A stretch of DNA of 14,992 nt from JBARCX01 sp049794535. GTDB lineage: Bacteria > Pseudomonadota > Gammaproteobacteria > Xanthomonadales > Rhodanobacteraceae. Within the stretch, counting starts at the first letter, position 1. Every line of letters starts with the position of its first letter. The stretch covers positions 1 to 14,992 of the forward strand of contig JBARCX010000009.1 in the NCBI GenBank assembly GCA_049794535.1, given 5' to 3'. The notes beneath the pieces were generated by a model that saw only the letters and a list, made by a program, of their open reading frames with translations, made no database searches and had not been told where the DNA came from. The translations under genes were made by a program, and so were the position numbers. Below, in pieces: positions 7,193 to 13,365 of the stretch.

Positions 7193-9031
7193 TCAGTCTG
7201 GATCCGCCAGTGGCTTGTCCGGATCGCGTTCGCGCGCCTTCTTCGCCTGCGGCTCAGAATCCGCCTGGAACAGCTGGTCCAGATCGGCTAGCGCCTCACG
7301 CGTGGTCTGCACCAGTTTCGCCTCGTCGTCGTAAACGAGATATTGGGCCTTCATTAGCTCGGCGTCCTGGCGGCGGAATCGTTCGACCTGATCACCGGCG
7401 GCCTCAGGGGTGAGACCCAGCGCCTCCAAGGCCTTGCGACTCATCTTCAGGCTGGAATACAAGGTCTCGCGAATGGGATCCTCAACACCCAGATCCATCA
7501 GCCGCCACACATGCTGACGGTTACGCGCACGCGCGATGATCTTCAGGTGCGGGTATTGCCGGCGTACCACGCGCGCGACACGCAGACTCGATTCCGGGTC
7601 ATCGCTGGCCAGTACGAAGACCTCGGCTTTTTCGGTCTGCGCGGCACGCAGCAGTTCGGGGCGCGCTGGATCGCCGTAGAAAATATTGGTCCAGTTGCCG
7701 AACCGATGGACCAGATCCATCTGCTCGACGGAGTGATCCAAGGCTACGAAGGGGATGTTTTGCGCGCGCAATATACGAGCGACAACCTGCCCCATGCGGC
7801 CATAGCCAGCGATCACCACACGCGGTGCGTGCGTATCGATGACGTCGTACTCGCGAGTCGGCTTCTTTGCCTTACGGCTACCGAGTAGCTTGGCCAACGC
7901 GGCCACCACCAGAGGCGTTAGAGCCATGGATAGGGTGATCGCCAGCACCATCAAATTCTGCTGCGGCAAGGTGATCAACCCCTGCTCAGCCGACTGCTTC
8001 AGCACCACGAAGGCAAACTCACCACCGCAGGCCAATAGCACCGCCAAGCGCAAGGCATCGCCACGATCGAGCGCACCGACGATACGCCCCAAGGGCCACA
8101 GCAGTGCCCCCTTCACCAACAGCAATGCCCCCACCAAGGCGAGCACGCGCAGTGGATGATGCAACAACAGCGACATGTCCATCGACATGCCTACGCTGAT
8201 GAAAAACAGTCCAAGCAGCAGACCTTTGAACGGCTCGATATGCGATTCCAGATCGTGTCGGTATTCCGAGTCAGCCAAGAGCACACCGGCCAGGAACGCT
8301 CCCAACGTCACCGACACACCGGCCACTTCCATCAGCAACGCGATGCCCATCACAACGAGCAGCGCTGTCGCGGTGGATACCTCGACCGAATCCGCTTTTG
8401 CAACAAAACGGAATATCGGACGCAACAGATATCGGCCACCGACCACCACGGCAACGATGACACCGACTGTGCGCAAAGCAGCAACCAGGTCAAAACCATG
8501 TTTGGTGGAGGAGCTGGCCAGCAATGGCACGGCGGCGATGAGCGGGATCGCCGCCAGATCCTGGAACAGCAGGATCGCGAACGCCTGTCGTCCGTACGCC
8601 GAGCCCGCTTCCTTACGTTCGGCGAGAATCTGCAAACCGAATGCCGTCGATGACAACGCCAAACTACCGCCGACGATCGCCGCCGAACGTGGCGTAAAGC
8701 CGAACAGTGCATAGGCGACCGTGCCGATCACTGCACTGGTTGCCAGCACCTGCAGCAAGCCAGTACCGAACACGGAGCGCCGCATCACCCACAGTCGCTG
8801 CGGCGACAGCTCCAGGCCGATCACAAACAGCATCAACACAATGCCGAACTCAGAGATGGTGGCGACGCCCGCGGTGTCGCTGATCAGCCCCAGCGCTTGC
8901 GGGCCGATCACCACGCCAGCGAGCAGATAGCCGAGTACGGATCCGAGCCGGAAACGCTTGGTCAGCGGCACCGCGATCACCGTGGCTAGCAGAAACACCA
9001 CTGCTGTCTGCAGGAACTGATGACTATCCAC
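7193..9031 (-). CDS. KefB/KefC-type monovalent cation:proton antiporter (CPA2 family)
   Basis: A 612-residue inner-membrane antiporter or channel that releases K+ in exchange for H+; KefB/KefC relatives protect against electrophiles by acidifying the cytoplasm. Residues 1-380 are a Na+/H+ exchanger domain with about a dozen membrane segments. It holds FQDLAAIP (156-163) with the transport Asp at 158, and the Kef-typical SHIEPFKGLLLGLFFISVGM (263-282). Residues 403-520 are a TrkA-N (KTN) nucleotide-binding domain with GYGRMG at 409-414 and Asp-432 at the end of the second strand. A charged tail follows. The start is GTG at 9031, with GGAG 5 bases before it. No KefF or KefG partner is present nearby. 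A lysR gene lies 89 bases upstream and a glycosyltransferase 83 bases downstream, all on one strand, so they may share a transcript. Whether glutathione regulates this protein cannot be read from the sequence. Confidence 0.93.
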   Translation of the reverse strand: MDSHQFLQTAVVFLLATVIAVPLTKRFRLGSVLGYLLAGVVIGPQALGLISDTAGVATISEFGIVLMLFVIGLELSPQRLWVMRRSVFGTGLLQVLATSAVIGTVAYALFGFTPRSAAIVGGSLALSSTAFGLQILAERKEAGSAYGRQAFAILLFQDLAAIPLIAAVPLLASSSTKHGFDLVAALRTVGVIVAVVVGGRYLLRPIFRFVAKADSVEVSTATALLVVMGIALLMEVAGVSVTLGAFLAGVLLADSEYRHDLESHIEPFKGLLLGLFFISVGMSMDMSLLLHHPLRVLALVGALLLVKGALLWPLGRIVGALDRGDALRLAVLLACGGEFAFVVLKQSAEQGLITLPQQNLMVLAITLSMALTPLVVAALAKLLGSRKAKKPTREYDVIDTHAPRVVIAGYGRMGQVVARILRAQNIPFVALDHSVEQMDLVHRFGNWTNIFYGDPARPELLRAAQTEKAEVFVLASDDPESSLRVARVVRRQYPHLKIIARARNRQHVWRLMDLGVEDPIRETLYSSLKMSRKALEALGLTPEAAGDQVERFRRQDAELMKAQYLVYDDEAKLVQTTREALADLDQLFQADSEPQAKKARERDPDKPLADPD

Positions 9032-9108
9032 GTGCGCTCCACTTCTATCCGTATGTTTTGATTATTCCATGCGATGGATGTGCAGAGGGTTCGGTAAGCG
9101 TGATCTGC

Positions 9109-9118
9109 CCAACGTTGG
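9109..9118. promoter_or_regulatory. Palindrome between lysR and the antiporter gene
   Basis: CCAACGTTGG is a perfect 10-base palindrome just past the lysR stop and about 78 bases upstream of the antiporter's GTG. It could be an operator for the antiporter gene. It is short, so chance is quite possible, and it is not followed by a T run, so it is not a normal terminator. Confidence 0.25.
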
Positions 9119-9120
9119 CA

Positions 9121-10005
9121 TCACGCCATGCCCTGCTCCTGCAACCGCTGCATGATCAACGTGGCCAACCGTGCCACCGCTGGCGTGGGCTCCGCCTCGG
9201 CACGATGCAAGGCGAGACCGAGCATAGGCAATGCAGGAAGCCAGGTTTCACTCGCCTCCAACGCACGCACACTCGGCGGCAGGCCCAACGGCGTACGCAC
9301 GCTGATGCCCAGCCCCGCCGCCACCGCCGCCCAGATACCGGCCAGGCTGGCACTGGTGAACACGATTCGCCACGGCACGCCGGCGCGATCCAGTGCGTCG
9401 ATGGCTGCGGTGCGAACCAAACACGGTGCATCGAGCACGACCAAGGACAAGGGTTCACCACGCGTTTGCGGCGAGTGTGTCGAACCGGCGACGTCGATCC
9501 AACGCATGGGTACCTCGCGCACGCGTTCGACATGCGGACTGGTTGCAGCGGCATCCCAGGCCAGCGCCAGATCGAGCCGACCGGTGTTCACGCCCTCCAG
9601 CAATTCGGCATTGCGTGCGATGCGTACTTCGATGCGCACTTTGGGATGTGCACGCGCAAAGCGGCCCAACACGTCAGGCAGCAGGCTTTCGCCGAAGTCT
9701 TCCTGCAGGCCCAGCCGCACCCAACCTTCCAGCTCAACGCCACGCACCGCCGTCGCTGCCTCGTCGTTGAGATCGAGCAAGCGCCTTGCGTAGCCGAGCA
9801 ACGTCTCGCCGGCATCGGTCAGGGCCATGCCTCGGCCGGCCTTGCGCAACAAGGGCGTGCCGGCCTGGTCTTCCAGCTTCTTCAATTGCGCGCTAACCGC
9901 CGAGGTAGAGCGACCGAGCCGATCGGCCGCCTTGGCAAAACTGCCTTGCTCAATACCCGTGACGAAACTGCGGAGCACATCGAGATCGAAAGTCACACGA
10001 CGCAT
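9121..10005 (-). CDS. LysR-family transcriptional regulator
   Basis: A 294-residue DNA-binding regulator, standard length for the family. Residues 8-65 hold the winged helix-turn-helix, with LDVLRSFVTGIEQGSFAKAA leading into the recognition helix region STSAVSAQLKKLE (33-45). Residues about 90-290 form the periplasmic-binding-protein-like effector domain. The ATG at 10005 is chosen because an AGGA lies 8 bases ahead of it; an ATG three codons upstream (10014) has no room for a ribosome site. The gene is divergent from a three-gene cassette (decarboxylase-like, DUF4865, tautomerase). Proteins of this family usually control the divergent operon and their own gene in response to a small molecule tied to that operon. 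The intergenic region has fitting dyad symmetry. The antiporter gene lies downstream on the same strand and could be co-transcribed. The effector is unknown. Confidence 0.93.
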   Translation of the reverse strand: MRRVTFDLDVLRSFVTGIEQGSFAKAADRLGRSTSAVSAQLKKLEDQAGTPLLRKAGRGMALTDAGETLLGYARRLLDLNDEAATAVRGVELEGWVRLGLQEDFGESLLPDVLGRFARAHPKVRIEVRIARNAELLEGVNTGRLDLALAWDAAATSPHVERVREVPMRWIDVAGSTHSPQTRGEPLSLVVLDAPCLVRTAAIDALDRAGVPWRIVFTSASLAGIWAAVAAGLGISVRTPLGLPPSVRALEASETWLPALPMLGLALHRAEAEPTPAVARLATLIMQRLQEQGMA

Positions 10006-10013
10006 GAGAATCA

Positions 10014-10017
10014 TCCT
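10014..10017 (-). promoter_or_regulatory. Ribosome binding site deciding the lysR start
   Basis: AGGA on the minus strand lies 8 bases before the ATG at 10005 and overlaps the first base of the alternative ATG at 10014. It therefore supports the shorter, 294-residue product. Confidence 0.6.
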
Positions 10018-10022
10018 ATTTT

Positions 10023-10054
10023 TCGGGATTAACCATCAAAATATTCCCGATATT
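10023..10054. promoter_or_regulatory. Putative LysR operator between lysR and the decarboxylase-like gene
   Basis: TCGGGA at 10023-10028 is repeated inverted as TCCCGA at 10045-10050, with 22 bases (about two helical turns) between centres. Overlapping the second half is the near-palindrome AATAT-TCCCG-ATATT (10040-10054), whose 5-base arms are exact. The AT-rich patch stands out from its GC-rich surroundings. It sits 76-107 bases upstream of the decarboxylase-like start and just upstream of lysR, where a LysR protein would bind to control both directions. Confidence 0.5.
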
Positions 10055-10129
10055 CAGAACAACCATCGCGCGTTACCGTGTCAGTCGTCAAGCACCTCTC
10101 ACCACCGGGATACGGAAGGAAGCGCATAC

Positions 10130-10456
10130 ATGAGCACGGCATCCGACTACGGCCAGCGCACGATGGGCGACCTCGCCCCCAAGCTGGCCGAACTGACCGA
10201 CCAGACGCTTTTCGATGATGTTTGGCAGCGCCCGGGACTCACGCCACGCGAGCGCAGCTTTGCCACGGTGTCCGCGTTGATTACGCTGTACCGGCTGGAG
10301 CAACTGCCGTTTCATTTCCAGCGCGCGCGGGAGAACGGCATCAGCCAGGACGAACTGGTCGAGTTGATCACCCATCTCGCGTTTTATGCCGGCTGGCCAT
10401 GCGCGGTGTCGGCGTTGTCCGTATTGCGCAAAACCCTCGGAGCGCCCACGCCATGA
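10130..10456 (+). CDS. Carboxymuconolactone decarboxylase family protein
   Basis: A 108-residue all-helical protein of the CMD/AhpD superfamily, whose members include gamma-carboxymuconolactone decarboxylase and AhpD peroxidase partners. Residues 37-46 (LTPRERSFAT), 57-71 (EQLPFHFQRARENGI) and 75-91 (ELVELITHLAFYAGWPC) are the family pattern, with His-62 and His-82 at usual conserved positions. There is no CxxC pair, so it is not an AhpD-type disulfide reductase. A lone cysteine, Cys-91, follows the GWP motif. AAGGA lies 9 bases before the ATG, although the frame is open far upstream. It is the first gene of a plus-strand cassette: its stop overlaps the DUF4865 start in ATGA, and a tautomerase follows. 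It is divergent from lysR, which probably controls it. The substrate is unknown; a ring-cleavage or dicarbonyl intermediate would suit the neighbours. Confidence 0.88.
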   Translation: MSTASDYGQRTMGDLAPKLAELTDQTLFDDVWQRPGLTPRERSFATVSALITLYRLEQLPFHFQRARENGISQDELVELITHLAFYAGWPCAVSALSVLRKTLGAPTP

Positions 10457-11025
10457 TCGCGATGCAATACGGCTTCACGCTGCCCGCCGACTACGACATG
10501 GCCATCATCCGTCGCCGCATTACGGAGAAGGGGCCACTGCTCGACGATTTTCCGGGACTACAGTTCAAGGCGTACCTCAGTGCGGAGCGCAACTCACATG
10601 AGCTTCCGAGCCGCGACAACCTGTATGCACCGTTTTACCTATGGCATGACAGCGAAGCGATGAACGCATTCCTCGGCAGCGCTGCCTTTGTCGGAGCCAC
10701 GCAATCGTTCGGTTGGCCCAGCGTGCGGGTGTGGTCGGTATGGCACGTGGAGATGGCGGCGGATCTTTCCAACGCCGTTTACGCCACGCGCGAGATCATG
10801 CCCATTTCCGCGCACAGCGCGCTCGATGCATTGCATCGCATGGAGAGTGATCTCGTACGGGAAGACATCGCCCGCGGTGCACTCGCCGCCGTCAGCGCCT
10901 TCGAACCGACCGACTGGACGTTGGTGCGCTTTCGACTATGGAGCAAAGTACACCCCGAGCTGGCGCAAGATGGCCGACAGTTGTACGACGTTGGCCATGT
11001 CTCGCAACCCAGCGCCAGGCGCTGA
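10453..11025 (+). CDS. DUF4865 family protein
   Basis: A 190-residue soluble protein with no signal peptide or membrane segment. I recognise the DUF4865 pattern: MIAMQYGFTLPADYDMAII at the N-terminus, then FPGLQFKAYL, and NLYAPFYLWHDSEAMNAFL at about residues 56-74. The first 100 residues recall small alpha/beta-barrel proteins of the antibiotic-biosynthesis-monooxygenase type (strand, helix, strand, then W.D...M..FL), but that fold reading is inference. The function is unknown. Its ATG overlaps the preceding gene's TGA (ATGA, 4 bases), so the two are probably translationally coupled. The tautomerase gene starts 41 bases downstream. The frame is open upstream to 10222, but the coupled start matches the expected N-terminus. 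Confidence 0.82.
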   Translation: MIAMQYGFTLPADYDMAIIRRRITEKGPLLDDFPGLQFKAYLSAERNSHELPSRDNLYAPFYLWHDSEAMNAFLGSAAFVGATQSFGWPSVRVWSVWHVEMAADLSNAVYATREIMPISAHSALDALHRMESDLVREDIARGALAAVSAFEPTDWTLVRFRLWSKVHPELAQDGRQLYDVGHVSQPSARR

Positions 11026-11066
11026 CAGCACACATCTGCAACGTTCAACCAAGCAGGAGTATCACC

Positions 11067-11447
11067 ATGCCACTCGTCCGTATCGCCCTTCGCCGCGGCA
11101 AGTCGCCCGCTCACATCGCTGCCTTGCGCAACGGCATCTACGAAGCCATGCGCGAAACCTTCAACGTGCCGGAGAACGACCGCTTCATCCTGGTCAGCCA
11201 GCATGATGCCGATGAATTCGACTACGACGCGAACTATCTCGATATCGCACGCAGCGACGATCTCGTTATCGTGCAGATCGCCTGCAACAACACGCGCACC
11301 GTGGAGCAGAAGCAGGCGTTCTATAAACGGGTTGCCGAGAAGCTAACCGCGAATCCTGGACTGCGCCCGCAGGACGTATTTATCAACCTGCTGGAAACAG
11401 CGAAGGAAAACTGGTCGTTCGGAAATGGCATTGCGCAGTACGTGTGA
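11067..11447 (+). CDS. Tautomerase family protein (4-oxalocrotonate tautomerase superfamily)
   Basis: A 126-residue cytoplasmic enzyme of the tautomerase superfamily, which uses the N-terminal proline left after removal of Met as its general base or acid. The sequence opens MPLVRIALRRG, so Pro-1 is present. The length fits the fused double-motif group that includes malonate-semialdehyde decarboxylase rather than the 62-residue form. RTVEQKQAFY at 77-86 and the C-terminal ENWSFGNGIAQ (114-124) are family-typical. Mature Asp-37 and Arg-76 fall near the catalytic Asp and Arg of malonate-semialdehyde decarboxylase by number; this needs an alignment. AGGAG lies 7 bases before the ATG. It is the last gene of the cassette, after the decarboxylase-like and DUF4865 genes. 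A role in turning over an unsaturated or keto-acid intermediate is inferred from the family and its neighbours. Confidence 0.9.
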   Translation: MPLVRIALRRGKSPAHIAALRNGIYEAMRETFNVPENDRFILVSQHDADEFDYDANYLDIARSDDLVIVQIACNNTRTVEQKQAFYKRVAEKLTANPGLRPQDVFINLLETAKENWSFGNGIAQYV

Positions 11448-11517
11448 CACCTGTCAATTGCCTGAAAGTGCCTAGCAATCACCCAACAATAGTTCGCCCC
11501 ATGCACAACCTAATCCG

Positions 11518-12039
11518 TCATTGCACTTTCGGATTGATATAACTGATATCCATGAATTGCCCAGAATCACCGAGCGGCATAAGTGTTGCGAATATCTGAT
11601 ATGCATGAACACCACTCACATCATCCTCTATATGCCGAACGCGATTAAAAGCTGAGTCAAATTTCTCTTTATCCATTGATATTTCAACTTGCCTTGCCTC
11701 AACTGGCGAAAGTATGAGGCTTGTGATTTGCTTGGCCTTTTCTATAAGACTCGCATCCACAAAGGTAGGATTGGAAATCCAAAGCTTTGCATCAATCACA
11801 CTCGTGATGCACCCTTTGCTTTGTACCTTTAAAACATCGCCATCAGCGAATAGTACGGTTGCATTTAGCTTCTTTGCATCCGGAATTACAGACAGCACAT
11901 CTTTTGTGCTCCTAAGGCGATCGATATCTAATGATGCTGGCTGAACCTGGCACGGGGGTCGCGTAGGTGCGAAGGATACAGGCGGCTGTGGCACGCCACC
12001 TGCCATAACCGCAAGGAGTGCAGCCATTGAGATAACCAT
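11518..12039 (-). CDS. Hypothetical protein, AT-rich orphan gene
   Basis: I do not recognise this 173-residue protein. It opens MVISMAALLAVMAGGVPQPP, a short hydrophobic stretch without the usual positive charge, then a Pro-rich segment to about residue 35. The remainder (about 36-173) looks like a compact alpha/beta domain, with LFADGDVLKVQSKG, CITSVIDAKLWISN and a final GQFMDISYINPK. It has two cysteines, Cys-30 and one in KGC, and no lipobox. Export is possible but not clear. An AGGAG 9 bases before the ATG at 12039 sets the start; the frame stays open to 12108. By hand count GC is about 42% over 11521-11940, against about 60-70% in flanking genes, so recent horizontal acquisition is likely. 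It lies between the convergent tautomerase gene and hemB, 90 bases downstream of the latter, and has no functional tie to either. Confidence 0.72.
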   Translation of the reverse strand: MVISMAALLAVMAGGVPQPPVSFAPTRPPCQVQPASLDIDRLRSTKDVLSVIPDAKKLNATVLFADGDVLKVQSKGCITSVIDAKLWISNPTFVDASLIEKAKQITSLILSPVEARQVEISMDKEKFDSAFNRVRHIEDDVSGVHAYQIFATLMPLGDSGQFMDISYINPKVQ

Positions 12040-12048
12040 TGACAAACA

Positions 12049-12053
12049 CTCCT
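12049..12053 (-). promoter_or_regulatory. Ribosome binding site of the AT-rich orphan gene
   Basis: AGGAG on the minus strand lies 9 bases before the ATG at 12039. It argues that the orphan frame is really translated and that its start is not the upstream in-frame ATG at 12108. Confidence 0.65.
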
Positions 12054-12112
12054 GATAATTGACCCGTGGATTGAGGGTAAAGCAATTGCAACCACAGATC
12101 GACAACAATCAC

Positions 12113-12130
12113 TAAAAAGTAGCCTCTACT
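12113..12130 (-). terminator. Probable weak rho-independent terminator of hemB
   Basis: On the minus strand, AGTAG-AGG-CTACT is a 5-bp stem with a 3-base loop followed at once by a T run (to 12113). It begins at the last base of the hemB stop codon. The stem is short, so termination may be partial. If so, some hemB transcripts would run into the orphan gene. Confidence 0.45.
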
Positions 12131-13122
12131 CACTCGCCGCGTAACCACCGCGCTGCGTCGATGGCGAAATAAGTGAGAATCGCATCGGCACCAGCGCGCT
12201 TGAATGCAGTGAGCGATTCCAGCACTACTGCCTTCTCGTCGAGCCAACCGTTCTGCGCGGCCGCCTTGAGCATCGCGTACTCACCGCTGACTTGATAGAC
12301 GAAAGTGGGCATGCCGAAAGTGTCCTTCACCCGACGCAACACATCGAGATACGGCATGCCCGGCTTCACCATCACGACGTCGGCGCCCTCGTGGATATCC
12401 AGCTCGATCTCACGCAATGCCTCATCGCTATTGGCGACGTCCATCTGATACGTGTGTTTGTTGCCCTTGCCGAGATTTCCTGACGAACCGACGGCATCGC
12501 GGAACGGACCGTAGAACGCGGAAGCGTACTTTGCCGAGTAAGCGAGGATACGCGTGTGAATGTGGCCTGCGTCTTCCAACGCCTCGCGAATCGCACCGAT
12601 GCGACCATCCATCATGTCTGACGGCGCTACGAAATCCATACCGGCTTCGGCCTGCGCCAGCGACATTTTCACCAACGCCTCGATGGTCGGCTCGTTCACC
12701 ACGTAGCCCGAGGAATCGATCAGACCATCCTGGCCGTGGGTGGTGTAGGGGTCGAGCGCAACGTCACCGATAAGGCCCAGCTCGGGGTACTTCGCTTTCA
12801 GCGCGCGGGTGGCGCGCTGCATCAAGGCGTCGGGGTTCCATGCCTCACGCGCGTCCTCGGTCTTTACCGTGGTGCCCGGTGACGGGAATAGCGCCAGCGC
12901 AGGAACACCTAGGCGCACGCACTCGCCAGCAAGCTTCAACAGTTCATCGATCGAGAGTCGATCCACACCTGGCATCGACGGCACGGGTTCGCGCTGACCT
13001 TCGCCCTCGATCACGAATGCGACCATGATGAGATCGCTCGGCACCAAGGTGTGTTCGCGCATCAGCGCGCGGGAGAAGGCATCGCGACGCATACGACGCA
13101 TACGAATGGCGGGAAAGCTCAT
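12130..13122 (-). CDS. hemB: Porphobilinogen synthase (delta-aminolevulinic acid dehydratase)
   Basis: A cytoplasmic enzyme that condenses two 5-aminolevulinates to porphobilinogen, the second common step of tetrapyrrole (heme) synthesis. It is 330 residues, full length. The two Schiff-base lysines are seen at Lys-198 (AYSAKYASAFYGPFRDA) and Lys-253 (VMVKPGMPYLD). At the position where zinc-type enzymes carry three cysteines, this one reads DVALDPYTTHGQDG, with Ala-122, Asp-124 and Asp-132. It should therefore be of the metal-switched class that does not use active-site zinc, with magnesium as the usual allosteric ion. The ATG at 13122 is preceded by a modest GAGAG 8 bases away. The gene is divergent from the S53 peptidase. 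A small terminator follows, then the AT-rich orphan gene. No other heme gene is in the window. Confidence 0.97.
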   Translation of the reverse strand: MSFPAIRMRRMRRDAFSRALMREHTLVPSDLIMVAFVIEGEGQREPVPSMPGVDRLSIDELLKLAGECVRLGVPALALFPSPGTTVKTEDAREAWNPDALMQRATRALKAKYPELGLIGDVALDPYTTHGQDGLIDSSGYVVNEPTIEALVKMSLAQAEAGMDFVAPSDMMDGRIGAIREALEDAGHIHTRILAYSAKYASAFYGPFRDAVGSSGNLGKGNKHTYQMDVANSDEALREIELDIHEGADVVMVKPGMPYLDVLRRVKDTFGMPTFVYQVSGEYAMLKAAAQNGWLDEKAVVLESLTAFKRAGADAILTYFAIDAARWLRGE

Positions 13123-13151
13123 AGCGGATTCTCTCGAGGCGATATCCGCAC

Positions 13152-13183
13152 ATTTTAGCGCCGCGGCACCCGCTTACTGGCAG
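13152..13183 (-). promoter_or_regulatory. Candidate hemB promoter
   Basis: On the minus strand TAAAAT (13157-13152) matches the -10 consensus in five of six bases and would give a 5' leader of roughly 20 bases. The best -35 candidate is CTGCCA (13183-13178) with a 20-base spacer, which is weak. Confidence 0.35.
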
Positions 13184-13194
13184 TCCTGGACACT

Positions 13195-13206
13195 TTGCCG
13201 CGGCAA
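13195..13206. promoter_or_regulatory. 12-base palindrome between hemB and the S53 peptidase gene
   Basis: TTGCCGCGGCAA is a perfect palindrome in the 243-base divergent gap, just upstream of the candidate hemB -35 element. It could bind a dimeric regulator of hemB, the peptidase gene or both. The family is unknown. Confidence 0.35.
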
Positions 13207-13253
13207 CGCTCCGCGCCGATGGCTCCTAACCTGCTCTGTACAACACATTTTCC

Positions 13254-13283
13254 AGAATCACGACTACCTAGAATCACGCTACC
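13254..13283. repeat. Tandem direct repeat in the hemB-peptidase gap
   Basis: AGAATCACG occurs at 13254-13262 and again at 13270-13278. Each copy is followed by CTACC or ACTACC, so the unit is about 15 bases with one base gained or lost. It lies about 85-110 bases upstream of the peptidase start. It could be a pair of activator sites or a chance duplication. Confidence 0.5.
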
Positions 13284-13309
13284 AACGGCCGGCGAACGCC
13301 AACGACACG

Positions 13310-13339
13310 TTGCGGACACATAACCGGGTGCACGATACC
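13310..13339 (+). promoter_or_regulatory. Weak candidate promoter for the S53 peptidase gene
   Basis: TTGCGG (13310-13315) and GATACC (13334-13339) are separated by 18 bases and would give a 5' leader of about 20 bases containing the GGAG ribosome site. Both boxes are imperfect, so this is only a suggestion. Confidence 0.22.
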
Positions 13340-13365
13340 AAGCTAGCCATGCGGAGAAGTCTTCG

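Noticed and set aside
9058..10032. 324-codon plus-strand open frame opposite lysR
   Set aside because: Its composition is rich in Gln, Arg and His with no domain, and it is fully antisense to a clear LysR regulator.
10130..10456. AhpD-type alkylhydroperoxidase partner
   Set aside because: The defining CxxC active-site pair is absent, so only the broader CMD family name is used.
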